Assembly (NCBI RefSeq): GCF_000092845.1
Contig: NC_014150.1
Location: forward strand, 1,116,001 to 1,180,000
Length of the DNA: 64,000 nt
From: Brachyspira murdochii DSM 12563
GTDB lineage: Bacteria > Spirochaetota > Brachyspiria > Brachyspirales > Brachyspiraceae
Direction of reading: 5' to 3'
Shown: positions 34,850-44,223 of the stretch, piece after piece
How positions within the stretch are numbered: position 1 is the stretch's first letter
How the letters are laid out: each line of letters opens with the position of its first letter
Made by a program: the position numbers and the translations under genes
The notes under the pieces: model-generated
The model's input: only the letters and a program-made list of their open reading frames with translations
Database searches by the model: none
What the model was told of the DNA's origin: nothing

Positions 34850-35067
34850 ACCAGTTCTATTTCTTCTATTTTTACAAACTCTGGAATGGCATTCTTCTCT
34901 TCATTGTCCATCTCTTCAAAACATAAATCCAAAACTTCTTTTAATTTTATATGCAATTCTTCCAAAGTATCAGCCTGTGTATGAGCACCTACTATTGAAG
35001 GAATATATCCAACATAAACATTACTTTCTTTATCATATTCTATATAGGCAAAAAATTTTTTATTCAT
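34846..35067 (-). CDS. hicB: HicB-type antitoxin
   Basis: 73 residues from the ATG at 35067, which has GAGGG eight bases upstream; the longer ORF start at 35172 is unsupported. FAYIEYDKESNVYVGYIPSIVGAHTQADTLEELHIKLKEVLDLCFEE is the RNase-H-like HicB core. It is a short form: no separate DNA-binding domain follows, so repression of the operon must use another route or none. It neutralises HicA by direct binding. Confidence 0.88.
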   Translation of the reverse strand: MNKKFFAYIEYDKESNVYVGYIPSIVGAHTQADTLEELHIKLKEVLDLCFEEMDNEEKNAIPEFVKIEEIELV

Positions 35068-35187
35068 TGATAAACCCTCGAAGTTATATATTTTTATTAT
35101 AACAGAAATTATTATTAATTTAAGCCCCTTTTGAAAATTTCCTAAACGCTTGAACAGTCTGCACCGAACCATACCAGAATAAAATAC

Positions 35188-36777
35188 TTATTGATTAAAT
35201 AAAAAATATATTAACCTTTCTTTTATATTATTAAATCTTTTTTCACATTCTTTTGGAGTCCATTTTTTTAGCTTACATAATTCTTTTTGTACATCTATAA
35301 TTTCAGAAGTTTTATATATTTCTTTCTTTTTATCAAAAAATTCATTTTTAGCTTTAATATTATTTTTCTTTTCAAGAAGCGTTAAATTTCCTAAAGTATT
35401 TAAATAAAAATTATATTCTTCCATATTCCAATTATCATAATTTTGAGGAGCTTTAGGTAAAATATGCTCAATATGTAGTTTATTATAATCAAATTGTATA
35501 TAATTTTGTTTTTCATTTAAATTATGATATAAAAATAATATTGATTTTGTATATTTATCTCTATTAGTTAAATTAGATAGGCTATCAATAAATTTCTTTT
35601 TTTCTTTTTGAATATTTGGAAATATATTTTTAACTTTTTTCTGCATTATATTTACATAAGCTTTATATATATCATGCTTTATTGAATTTGCTGTTCTATA
35701 TATTATACCCTTTACATAAACATATTTTATTAAATCTATTAATATATTTTTTAAATTATTTAAATCTTTATCAATTAATTCTAAATATCCTTCATCATTT
35801 AAATATGAATATTTATACATAAATACATAATATATATTTACGATTATATCCACAGGGTAAGACCACATTAAACTTAGATATTTATTTATTTCTTCATTAC
35901 TATAATTATCTATTAATAAAATTTTTTTTATATCTTTTATTATATTTTGAACATTATCTTTTTTTATTCTATCTTTAAAAAATTTTCTTAAATTTATTTC
36001 ATTTTCTTGTATTTCTTCTTTAGCTCTTAAAATATGCATATATATTCTAAAATACCAATCATATGATGAATTAATATTATTATTCCAAAAATTTATAAAC
36101 TCATCTTTTTTTTCTTGAGTAGTTAGATTATTATATATATGTGATTTAAATATATCCGAATCATTTAAAGGAGTTCCTCTATCATTTAAAGTCTGGAATA
36201 TTTTTAAAGCATTTTCTTCAGTACCACAATCTATTGGTAAAATCTTTACATTATTTAATAGAAAACGTGTAAAATCTTCTAAATCATTATTTTTTTTCCA
36301 TTCTTTAATTTTTTCTTTTAGAAATTCATAATTTATTTTAAAAATATTTTTTGAATCTAAACTAACACCATCTTCTGATATTATATTGAATAAGTCTTCT
36401 TTATTTTGTTCAATTACTTTTGATTCTATTTTTATTTTACTTTTATCTACATCATCACTTAAACTATCAAATATATACATCTTTCTTTCTATACCTTTAA
36501 ATTGATGATGATCATATAAAGCTCTTAATAAAAGCATCAAAGAAGTTAACCTTTGTTGACCATCTATAACTTCAAAAACATTATCTTTTTTTATAAGAAC
36601 CATAGTACCTAAAAAATACTCATTTTCTTTATTTTCTTCATATTGTCCTTTTATATCATTCCATAGGTCTTCACATTTTTCTTCGTCCCAAGAATATGGT
36701 CTTTGATATTCAGGTATTACATATATTTTATCAAAAATTTCACTAACAGATTCTGGATTTGCTTTAATTACTTCCAT
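35188..36777 (-). CDS. DUF262/DUF1524 (GmrSD-like) restriction-type protein
   Basis: 529 residues. The N-terminal DUF262 domain has IPEYQRPYSW (21-30) and FEVIDGQQRLTSL, the DGQQR nucleotide-binding motif (72-76). After a long helical middle the C-terminal DUF1524 HNH nuclease shows LHIEHILPKAPQNYDNW, LNTLGNLTLL and the KxxIKAKN block. GmrSD and BrxU enzymes with the same two domains degrade phages with modified cytosines. This one is somewhat shorter and has no methyltransferase beside it, which fits a type IV mode. With hicBA it makes a two-part defence cassette. The gene is especially rich in Lys, Asn and AT-ending codons. Confidence 0.82.
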   Translation of the reverse strand: MEVIKANPESVSEIFDKIYVIPEYQRPYSWDEEKCEDLWNDIKGQYEENKENEYFLGTMVLIKKDNVFEVIDGQQRLTSLMLLLRALYDHHQFKGIERKMYIFDSLSDDVDKSKIKIESKVIEQNKEDLFNIISEDGVSLDSKNIFKINYEFLKEKIKEWKKNNDLEDFTRFLLNNVKILPIDCGTEENALKIFQTLNDRGTPLNDSDIFKSHIYNNLTTQEKKDEFINFWNNNINSSYDWYFRIYMHILRAKEEIQENEINLRKFFKDRIKKDNVQNIIKDIKKILLIDNYSNEEINKYLSLMWSYPVDIIVNIYYVFMYKYSYLNDEGYLELIDKDLNNLKNILIDLIKYVYVKGIIYRTANSIKHDIYKAYVNIMQKKVKNIFPNIQKEKKKFIDSLSNLTNRDKYTKSILFLYHNLNEKQNYIQFDYNKLHIEHILPKAPQNYDNWNMEEYNFYLNTLGNLTLLEKKNNIKAKNEFFDKKKEIYKTSEIIDVQKELCKLKKWTPKECEKRFNNIKERLIYFLFNQ

Positions 36778-37128
36778 AAATATAAAACTCCAAATTTAAT
36801 ATTTTATGATTATAAACCAAATATACAAATCATCAACAATAGACTTGGATCAAGAACTATTAACAAATAATTTTTCTAGTTTGTTATTTTATAATAGATT
36901 GCATAATATTACTACACAAATAAATATTTTACATGTTGTATAGATTATATATTTAAGTTATCAAAATGTAGTTCTTTTGGTTCTTTTATACCACGCCACA
37001 GGCGGACAGGCGTCATAAAAGAACTGGGGTGCTGCGTAGCACACAGCGTGGTGGGCAAAGCCCTTCAAAATATATAAATTCGAAAATTAATTTTTTACTA
37101 AATATAATTGTTTAGCTATATATAATCA
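36778..37128. repeat. Intergenic region with a compact multi-hairpin element (36970-37063)
   Basis: No gene. Within an AT-rich gap of 351 bases lies a 94-base GC-rich island. AGTTCTTTT (36970) pairs with AAAAGAACT (37017). ACCACGC (36990) pairs with GCGTGGT (37046). Three short hairpins sit inside or beside these: CGCC-ACA-GGCG, GTGCT-GCGT-AGCAC (37029-37042) and GGGC-AAA-GCCC (37053-37063). The two long pairings overlap and are mutually exclusive, so two alternative folds are possible. It shares the AGTTCTTTT/AAAAGAAC outer arm with the element near 24.68 kb. Confidence 0.65.
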
Positions 37129-37545
37129 CTATCTTAATGGAAGTCTGTCTATAGATTCTATTTTCCATTTATTAGCTTCGTTTATTAGTCTTATATAATA
37201 ATATGTAGGAGAAAACTCACTATTTCTTATTATATAATATCCTCTATAGGCACTGGTATTGTCTCCTATTGTATAATTTATAGTTACAGAATATTCACCG
37301 TTCGGAGATGAAAGCAAATTTTTTATAGAATCTTTATTGTCTGTAATAATATTTTTTATGCTTTCTATATTATCTATATTAGAGTTTTTTTCTATCCAGT
37401 TTATATTATCATTAAGTATCTGAGATTTCATATCATCATAAAATATAAATAAATCTTTTTTCTTGCTGCTGTCTAAATCCTCAAGACAAGAAACAGCAAG
37501 TAAAGATAAAATAAAAATGATTAATACAATAAATAATTTCTTCAT
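37129..37545 (-). CDS. Small lipoprotein (copy 2 of an adjacent pair)
   Basis: 138 residues. Signal peptide MKKLFIVLIIFILSLLAVSC ends in the lipobox AVSC. The mature part has a helical section with NIESIKNIITDNKDSIKNLL, then a beta section (YSVTINYTIGDNTSAYRGYYIIRN, WKIESIDRL) reminiscent of NTF2-like or DUF4878 folds. It has the same layout as its upstream neighbour, from which it is separated by 12 bases. Function unknown. Confidence 0.75.
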   Translation of the reverse strand: MKKLFIVLIIFILSLLAVSCLEDLDSSKKKDLFIFYDDMKSQILNDNINWIEKNSNIDNIESIKNIITDNKDSIKNLLSSPNGEYSVTINYTIGDNTSAYRGYYIIRNSEFSPTYYYIRLINEANKWKIESIDRLPLR

Positions 37546-37557
37546 TAAAATAAGTCC

Positions 37558-38046
37558 TTAAATATTCAAAAAATTAATAGTAAGTAAGCTCCATTTATCA
37601 TTTAAATAAATAGCCACAAACTCAATGGAGTTTTCAGATATTTTATTAAAAGAAGGATATTCAATCTGAGCCAATATAACATCTTTATATTTTTTATATG
37701 TAATGCTGACATCATAATATCCTCCGTCTTTAGGAAGATAATTACATAAAGCATCATCATTATTTGAAAATATCCTCTGATACAAAGCCCCTCTATTTTT
37801 TATAGATTCTATAATATTAACAGGAGTAAGTTCATATATTAAAGACATTTCTTTAAGAATATTAGCTATATTATCATCTAAATTAAGGACAAAATTAGAG
37901 GTAAACTCAAGCGTATCCTTATTTGATATTAATTTAGATATATACGTTTCATACTCATAAACACTGTACTCACTGTCTGCCTTATATTCTTTTTGGCATG
38001 AAACTAAAAATAAAATCATTACTAGAATAAATATAATATTTTTCAT
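37558..38046 (-). CDS. Small lipoprotein (copy 1 of an adjacent pair)
   Basis: 162 residues. Lipobox LVSC after MKNIIFILVMILF. A helical first half (YISKLISNKDTLEFTSN, IIESIKNRGALYQRIF) and a beta second half (YYDVSITYKKYKDVILAQIEY, DKWSLLTINFLNI) match the layout of the downstream lipoprotein; I infer old duplication. Its ATG overlaps the cheB stop by four bases, so the two are translationally coupled. Confidence 0.75.
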   Translation of the reverse strand: MKNIIFILVMILFLVSCQKEYKADSEYSVYEYETYISKLISNKDTLEFTSNFVLNLDDNIANILKEMSLIYELTPVNIIESIKNRGALYQRIFSNNDDALCNYLPKDGGYYDVSITYKKYKDVILAQIEYPSFNKISENSIEFVAIYLNDKWSLLTINFLNI

Positions 38047-39230
38047 CTAATTTTTAACCTCATATATTGTATTAAAAACTCAGCAATATCATAAAGTGAT
38101 AATACCAAATGAACAGCCTTATTTTCTATAACGCTTCTAGGCATTCCGTAAACTGTGGAACTAGCCCTATCCTGAGCAATAGTAAGATTATTATGATTAT
38201 GAAGTTTAATCATACCTTCCGTACCGTCATTACCCATACCAGTCATCACTATAGCTATAGCCTTGTCAGTTAAAACATCATCAATAGTATTAAACAAATA
38301 ATCCACACAAGGAGTATAAATAAACTTTTTTTCAGTATCCGGATAAAATTTAATTTTAAGCCTGCCTGCAGAATCCATATATATACCCATATTTTTATCA
38401 CCCGGTGAAATATAAACAACAGAAGGCATTAACTCTTCATCAAGACTAGCCTCTTTTATTTTTATAGAGCATATATCTTGCAAACTTGAAATAAGCGAAG
38501 AAGAAAAATCTTTAGGTATATGCTGCGATATGAGTATAGGAAGAGGAAAATCAGCAGGTATACTAGGAAGCATTATTCTCAAAGCTCTAGGTCCTCCCGT
38601 AGATATACCTATAGCAACTAATTTTGGAGTATTAAATTTAAACTTCAAAACCTTAGTTATAGCAGCTGCAACCTGTTTTTGATTAAATGGTATTATTCTT
38701 ACATTGTCATCAAATTTATCTATTTCTGTTTTTTCGCTTTCATCAATAACTTTTTTCTTATTAGAAGAATTATTTAAAAGATTGAAGTTATAATCTATAT
38801 TAGCCTCCGGAACAAACTCTAAACTATTTACTCTATTATTTTTTGATATTTCAATTATTTTATTTAATACATTCTCTTTTAAAAAATCAGCAGATACATT
38901 ACGCGGCTTATAAATAATATCTAAAGCCCCAAGCTCCAAAGCCCTAGATGATAAATCTTTATTTTTAGTTAAAGATGTCATTACTAATATATTAACTTGT
39001 ATATTTTCTTTTTTTAGAAGTTTTAAAAGTTCTATTCCTCCCATTAAAGGCAAATCTATTTCTGTAATAACAAAATCCGGCTTTATGGATATTATTGATT
39101 TGTATGCATCTATACCATTATTTACCAAACTTACGACATTAATTCTATAATGATTTGCCAGAATATTATTTAACATTCCAGAAATAATCTTAGAATCTTC
39201 TGCTATAAGTACTCTAATGGCTCCCAACAT
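38043..39230 (-). CDS. cheB: CheB chemotaxis protein-glutamate methylesterase with altered receiver
   Basis: 395 residues. Receiver domain (1-125), linker, then methylesterase domain with Ser in GISTGGPRAL, His in ISQHIPKDF and Asp in MTGMGNDGTEGM, all intact. It removes methyl groups from chemoreceptors. In the receiver the acidic pair (E11, D12) and the Lys of IIYKPRN are present, but the phospho-acceptor position reads VITEIDLPLMGG: Glu57 replaces Asp. Glu cannot carry the acyl phosphate and often mimics the active state. It is encoded between lnt and the lipoprotein genes, away from other che genes. AAGGATATAT precedes the ATG. Confidence 0.9.
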   Translation of the reverse strand: MLGAIRVLIAEDSKIISGMLNNILANHYRINVVSLVNNGIDAYKSIISIKPDFVITEIDLPLMGGIELLKLLKKENIQVNILVMTSLTKNKDLSSRALELGALDIIYKPRNVSADFLKENVLNKIIEISKNNRVNSLEFVPEANIDYNFNLLNNSSNKKKVIDESEKTEIDKFDDNVRIIPFNQKQVAAAITKVLKFKFNTPKLVAIGISTGGPRALRIMLPSIPADFPLPILISQHIPKDFSSSLISSLQDICSIKIKEASLDEELMPSVVYISPGDKNMGIYMDSAGRLKIKFYPDTEKKFIYTPCVDYLFNTIDDVLTDKAIAIVMTGMGNDGTEGMIKLHNHNNLTIAQDRASSTVYGMPRSVIENKAVHLVLSLYDIAEFLIQYMRLKIR

Positions 39231-39239
39231 ATATATCCT

Positions 39240-41522
39240 TTAATGCTGCTTATTGTCTTTTTTCAGATCATTATTTTTTTTTATCTTTTTATCTTTGTTA
39301 AAAGTTTCTTCATTTTCTTCTATAATTGTAGTTAAAGCAGAAGAAATATCAGAGGTAAATTTATTATCATCAAATATGCTGTAATCTTTTGAATCTTCTA
39401 TTATACTAGTCATTTCCTTTGTATAATCTGTATATTTATCAGAAAACAAATCTATTTTAGTATTATTTTCAGTGTTTATATTAGAGTTTTTTATATTATT
39501 ATTTTTGGAGTTTTTATTTATTATTTGAGTATTTGTTTTTATTTCTGAAGTTTTTTCTTTTTTCTTAATTACAGCTTCCTCTATATCGTCCAAGCTAGGC
39601 AGGTCATCACTTGCTTCATTATTAATATACTCATCTACTTTTTTAGCCGAAGGAATCACAGCAAATACAGCCTCATTTTCTGCCGACTGCTTTAGAAAGA
39701 AGCGTTTTTTGATGATTTCTTTTAATTCAATTAAACTTTTAGCAGTAGCAAAAAACAAAAGAACTAAAATACCAATAAAACAAAGAAATACGAACCACTC
39801 TCCGAATCTTGTATATATAGTTATATCACTATTTAATGCCGCATTAGCAACCATATAATCGGGTTTCCAAAAAGGAAGGGTTGATATAATTTTACCAGTG
39901 CTTGATATATGACCAGTAACCCCGGAATTACCATTATGAACTATATCTCTTCTATTTTCTACCGCCCTAAAAACAGACATATAAAAATGCTGGAGAAGAG
40001 ATTCATCACTATAAGACCAAGCATCTTCAGTAAGTACAGCCAAAGTCTGAGCCCCATTATATACAAACTTTCTAACAAAATCTCCGAAAGCACTTTCAAA
40101 ACAGATAATACCAGAAAAAGTATATCCGTTAGGGTGATTGAATACTGTAATACTTCTTCCTCTATCCCATCTATTGGCACCAGCTTTATCAAACTGGGCA
40201 TACATAAAGTTTATAATATTTTTGAAAGGAAAAGTATTTAAAAGAAACTCATTATCCTGAAAAGGATATGATTCTCCGCCTGGTACAAGTTTTATTTTAG
40301 AATACTCTCCTATAACATTACCTCTGTCATTAATAAACTCAATCCCATTATAATATTTATATGGATTATATGCATTTTCATTGGTATCTTCTTTTATTAT
40401 AGTAGTACCTAAAAGATGATATGTTTGAGTATACCTAATCATATCATAAAGTATATATGTATTATAAATACCCGGATAAATAGAATTGGAAACAAGCCCG
40501 TAATCAAAAATTTCTTTGTATTCATTTATATAGTACCCGTATGAATCAAGAGTAACAGATTCCGGATACACTATTAATGAAGGTTTTGAAAGTGCTGCAT
40601 CTCTAGCTAAGTTTGCCACTCTTCTCACTGAGACTGTACCATTTTGAGTTACTCCGTCAGGTTTTTCTTCATTTTGAAATTTTTCAGGTTTTAGAAGGAA
40701 TTTTTCTGCAAAGCCCTGTATTCCTTTAGAGTTTCTACGGTAAGGCTCACCTGTATATATATTATTCCAATATATATTTGGGTCAAAAGATTTCTGTATA
40801 AGAGCAATTCTAGTTTTAGGCTGAAGCGTTCTTTTTGATTCTTCTATATTAATTTTCACTGCACCATAAATAATAATAACTAAAAATGATAATATAAATA
40901 CAATAGCTGGTATATATGGTTTTTTGTATTGATACTTTTTTGAAATATTTCTTTCTGAAAAGAAAAGCAAATAATGAGCTATAACAGAGTTGCAGAAATA
41001 CACAAAAAAGCTAATACCAAGCACTCCAAATATATCAGCAGACTGCAAAAATAAAGAGAAATTCCACTGCGAATATCCTATAATACCCCACGGAAAACCA
41101 AGATATCCGACATTTCTCATATATTCCATAAATGTAAATACAAGCGGTACAGTAATAAACCTAAATGCAGGAAGTTTTTTTGATAAGAAACCGCTTAAAA
41201 GCATTGCTGGAAAATAAAATAAGAATATTATTAAAAATAATATAGTAAATAATGTCAGAAAAGAAACTATAGCCTCAGTTTCTTTCAGCATAAAAGCAGT
41301 TACCCACATAAGCAGATAACCAAAAAACACAAGTACGAATATAGATGCTGATATTACATAGTATCTAAGTTTATCGGATTTATATATTATAATGTCAAGA
41401 GGCACAAGTGCAATAAACGAAATAGGAAAAAAATTTAATGGCGGAAAAGCCAAAGACAAAAGTATAGCACTAATAATACTTAATATAATTACACCAACCG
41501 TGTATGAATTACCTTTCGACAC
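39240..41522 (-). CDS. lnt: Apolipoprotein N-acyltransferase with long C-terminal tail
   Basis: 760 residues, against about 510 in E. coli. It starts at GTG (AGGA upstream). Six N-terminal membrane helices (LSLAFPPLNFFPISFIALVPL first), then a nitrilase-type periplasmic domain with Glu in YPESVTLD, Lys in SKIKLVPGGESYPF and Cys in GIICFESAFG, and a last helix near residue 590. Lnt adds the third acyl chain to lipoproteins. The extra length is a roughly 160-residue cytoplasmic tail rich in Asn, Lys, Asp and Ser (NNNIKNSNINTENN, EENEETFNKDKKIKKNND), likely disordered. It heads an operon with cheB and two lipoprotein genes. Confidence 0.9.
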   Translation of the reverse strand: MSKGNSYTVGVIILSIISAILLSLAFPPLNFFPISFIALVPLDIIIYKSDKLRYYVISASIFVLVFFGYLLMWVTAFMLKETEAIVSFLTLFTILFLIIFLFYFPAMLLSGFLSKKLPAFRFITVPLVFTFMEYMRNVGYLGFPWGIIGYSQWNFSLFLQSADIFGVLGISFFVYFCNSVIAHYLLFFSERNISKKYQYKKPYIPAIVFILSFLVIIIYGAVKINIEESKRTLQPKTRIALIQKSFDPNIYWNNIYTGEPYRRNSKGIQGFAEKFLLKPEKFQNEEKPDGVTQNGTVSVRRVANLARDAALSKPSLIVYPESVTLDSYGYYINEYKEIFDYGLVSNSIYPGIYNTYILYDMIRYTQTYHLLGTTIIKEDTNENAYNPYKYYNGIEFINDRGNVIGEYSKIKLVPGGESYPFQDNEFLLNTFPFKNIINFMYAQFDKAGANRWDRGRSITVFNHPNGYTFSGIICFESAFGDFVRKFVYNGAQTLAVLTEDAWSYSDESLLQHFYMSVFRAVENRRDIVHNGNSGVTGHISSTGKIISTLPFWKPDYMVANAALNSDITIYTRFGEWFVFLCFIGILVLLFFATAKSLIELKEIIKKRFFLKQSAENEAVFAVIPSAKKVDEYINNEASDDLPSLDDIEEAVIKKKEKTSEIKTNTQIINKNSKNNNIKNSNINTENNTKIDLFSDKYTDYTKEMTSIIEDSKDYSIFDDNKFTSDISSALTTIIEENEETFNKDKKIKKNNDLKKDNKQH

Positions 41523-41617
41523 TTATAAATTTTCCTATTTTTACACAACTCGCTCTATAAAAAAACAATAACATATAAACTTAGAACATTTATCATATAT
41601 AACAGCGTACTTAAATA

Positions 41618-42073
41618 TTAATTATGACCTTCTTTTTTCTTTAAGGCTTCCTTAATTTCGTTAACAAATTTTTTATCCTGAAAGCCTATATGCTCTAAAA
41701 GCCAATCTTTTAGGAATTTGATAAATTTGTTAGCAACAAAAGGCTGACCTTCTTCATATTTTCTAATTTGGTCAACTATTTCCAAATAGAAACTCTTATG
41801 CATAGCTTTATGATTTTCTGCATCCGAGTAATTAATAAGATCCATTATTTTTTCTTCTGTTTTGAAATGGTACTGAGTATAGTCAATACATTTCTTTATG
41901 GCTTTGATAAAAGCTTCATTAGTGTTTGCACTATTATCAACTGTTGCCAAATAAAGCTCATTAACTATATTTACCAATTCTTTGTGCTGGCTATCTATTA
42001 GTTTATGTCTTGTTTCATACAAAGGCACCCATTTAATAAATACCGTAGTTTCTTGTTGTTCATTGTTATCCAT
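41618..42073 (-). CDS. Bacteriohemerythrin
   Basis: 151 residues from the second of two adjacent ATGs (42073), six bases after TTGGAG; a TTG further upstream overlaps that site. All di-iron ligands are visible: His in IDSQHKEL, His and Glu in HFKTEEK, two His in HKAMHKSF, and His and Asp in EHIGFQD. The four-helix bundle binds O2 reversibly. In an anaerobe or microaerophile it may store, sense or scavenge oxygen. It is a single-domain protein, not fused to a chemoreceptor. Confidence 0.9.
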   Translation of the reverse strand: MDNNEQQETTVFIKWVPLYETRHKLIDSQHKELVNIVNELYLATVDNSANTNEAFIKAIKKCIDYTQYHFKTEEKIMDLINYSDAENHKAMHKSFYLEIVDQIRKYEEGQPFVANKFIKFLKDWLLEHIGFQDKKFVNEIKEALKKKEGHN

Positions 42074-42156
42074 CATAAACTCCAATTAATTTTTCTTATA
42101 CATTATCTATTTTATAAAAAAAAACCAAAAAATCCATACTATACAACAAAATACTG

Positions 42157-43518
42157 TTACAATATATATCTGCTTATGTCCCTGTTGTCCTCAATGTCTT
42201 TCATAGCATCTTTTATATTATCGGCATTAATTTTTATAAATTCACCTTTATGTTCATCTGCACTGAAAGAAATTTCTTCAAAAACCTTTTCCATAATGGT
42301 ATAAAGTCTTCTAGCTCCTATATTTTCCACATTAGTATTAATATTATAGGCCATATCTGCTATAGCTTCCAAGGCCTCTTCCTCAAACTCTATAGTAACA
42401 CCTTCTGTTTTTAAAAGTTCCTGATACTGTTTAGTGATAGCATTTTTAGGATTAACCAATATATCTTTAAAATCATCTTTAGATAAAGCCTTTAATTCCA
42501 CTCTTATAGGAAATCTACCCTGAAGTTCTGGAATTAAATCCGAAGGTTTATTAATATGAAAAGCACCTGCTGCTATAAATAATATATGATCTGTTTTTAT
42601 GGGACCATATCTTGTATTAACAGTAGTACCCTCTACTATAGGAAGTAAATCTCTTTGCACACCATGACGGGCAACATCGGCACTGTCTGTTTTATTTCCG
42701 CTTGCTATTTTATCTATTTCATCTAAAAATATTATACCCATATTTTCAGTAAGACTCAAAGCATCTGAAGTTATTTTTTCCATATCTATAAGAGATTCTG
42801 AAGCCTCATTTATAAGATGTTTTTTAGCCTCTTTTACTCTCAAACGTTTATGCTTTTTGCTCTGAGGCATAATACTTCCAACCATAGACTGAATCATATC
42901 ATTTTCTTCAAACCCCATACCCGGAATTATGCCGAACATTCTATTCTGACTGCCTGTTATCTTTAATTCCACATAACTTTCATCAAAATCACCATTAGCT
43001 ATACGTTTTTTTATCTGTTCTTTGGCATTTTTCTTTTTTTCCATCTCTTCTTCAGATACATTTTCATTTTCTTCTTTTTTTACAGAAGGAAGAAGAAGTT
43101 TTGCCAATTTATCCAAAGCTATATCAGTAGCCTCTTTTTCAACCTCTTTCATCATAGCAGTTTTAAGCTCAAATATGGCAACATTAACTAAATCTCTAAC
43201 CATACTCTCAACATCACGTCCAACATATCCTACTTCTGTATATTTAGTGGCCTCTACTTTGATAAAAGGAGCATTGACAAGTTTTGCAAGCCTTCTCGCT
43301 ATTTCTGTCTTTCCCACCCCAGTAGGTCCTATAAGTATAATATTTTTTGGTGCCACTTCATCTTTTAAATCTTCTGGAAGATGACGTCTTCTGTATCTAT
43401 TTCTCAAAGCTATAGCAACCGAACGCTTAGCCTCTGTTTGTCCTATTATATATTGATCTAGTGCTTCAACTATCTTTCTAGGTGTAAGCTCGCTTTCTAA
43501 TTTCGCATCAAATGACAT
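42157..43518 (-). CDS. hslU: ATP-dependent protease ATPase subunit HslU
   Basis: 453 residues, normal length. TPRKIVEALDQYIIGQTEAKRSVAIALRNRYRRR opens the AAA+ module, Walker A is LIGPTGVGKTEIAR, the pore loop is GYVGRDVE, the I domain runs from about 110 to 240, Walker B is GIIFLDEIDKI and the sensor-2 region ends IGARRLYTIMEKVFEEISF. The C-terminus DISRYIL inserts into HslV. It follows hslV by three bases. Confidence 0.97.
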   Translation of the reverse strand: MSFDAKLESELTPRKIVEALDQYIIGQTEAKRSVAIALRNRYRRRHLPEDLKDEVAPKNIILIGPTGVGKTEIARRLAKLVNAPFIKVEATKYTEVGYVGRDVESMVRDLVNVAIFELKTAMMKEVEKEATDIALDKLAKLLLPSVKKEENENVSEEEMEKKKNAKEQIKKRIANGDFDESYVELKITGSQNRMFGIIPGMGFEENDMIQSMVGSIMPQSKKHKRLRVKEAKKHLINEASESLIDMEKITSDALSLTENMGIIFLDEIDKIASGNKTDSADVARHGVQRDLLPIVEGTTVNTRYGPIKTDHILFIAAGAFHINKPSDLIPELQGRFPIRVELKALSKDDFKDILVNPKNAITKQYQELLKTEGVTIEFEEEALEAIADMAYNINTNVENIGARRLYTIMEKVFEEISFSADEHKGEFIKINADNIKDAMKDIEDNRDISRYIL

Positions 43519-43521
43519 AAT

Positions 43522-44052
43522 TTACTCTATAACCTCCAAAGAAATATTGCTGTTAGTGTATATACATATCTGAGAAGCTATTTCAAGTGCCTTTTTAGCT
43601 ATTTCTTTAGCTGAAAGGTCTGTATTTTCGCATAGAGCCATAGCAGCAGCCTTAGCATACTGTCCGCCGCTTCCAATGGCTAGTATATTATTCTCACTTT
43701 CTATAACATCTCCATTACCAGAAAGTAAAAGCATTTTATCTTTGCTGGCTACTATAATAAGTGCCTGCAAATTTCTAAGCATTTTATCGGTTCTCCATTC
43801 GCGTGCAAGCTCAACAGCTGCTCTTGTAAGATCACCCGAAAACTCCTGAAGTCTTTTTTCAAATTTTTCAAATAATGTAAATGCATCGGCAGTAGAACCT
43901 GCAAAACCAGATATAACTTTACCGCCGTATAATTTTCTTAGTTTAACAGCATTAGGCTTCATTACTGTTTCTCCTAATGTAACCTGTCCGTCGCCTGCTA
44001 TTGCTGTAATTCCATTTCTGCATACTGCACATATGGTAGTGCCTTTAAACAT
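43522..44052 (-). CDS. hslV: ATP-dependent protease subunit HslV
   Basis: 176 residues from the ATG at 44052, about nine bases after GAGAGG; two earlier starts (44070, 44061) overlap or abut that site. The short propeptide MFKG precedes the catalytic Thr of [44 protein letters not shown] and [15 protein letters not shown] are typical. Twelve copies form the proteolytic core capped by HslU. TTGCAA/TACAAT promoter elements lie upstream. Confidence 0.96.
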   Translation of the reverse strand: MFKGTTICAVCRNGITAIAGDGQVTLGETVMKPNAVKLRKLYGGKVISGFAGSTADAFTLFEKFEKRLQEFSGDLTRAAVELAREWRTDKMLRNLQALIIVASKDKMLLLSGNGDVIESENNILAIGSGGQYAKAAAMALCENTDLSAKEIAKKALEIASQICIYTNSNISLEVIE

Positions 44053-44089
44053 ATTTTTCATTCCTCTCAATTAATATATTGTATCTTAT

Positions 44090-44118
44090 ATTGTATTATA
44101 TATTTGTTTCTATTGCAA
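44090..44118 (-). promoter_or_regulatory. Promoter of hslVU
   Basis: Minus-strand TTGCAA (44118-44113), 17-base spacer, TACAAT (44095-44090), 38 bases before the hslV start. Confidence 0.5.
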
Positions 44119-44173
44119 ATTTATTATATATATTTTTATTACTTATAATATGAATTCAATTATAAAAATCTGC

Positions 44174-44197
44174 AAAAAAGGAGGCTTATGCCCCCTT
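44174..44197 (-). terminator. Rho-independent terminator after the 152-residue lipoprotein gene
   Basis: Minus-strand AAGGGGGC-ATAA-GCCTCCTT (one G-T pair) followed by a run of T, 27 bases past the stop. Confidence 0.85.
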
Positions 44198-44223
44198 ATA
44201 GTTATTCATATAAAAAATAATTA

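Noticed and set aside
39909..40241. Plus-strand 110-codon ORF inside lnt
   Set aside because: Shadow of the lnt coding sequence, which has full catalytic motifs in the other strand.
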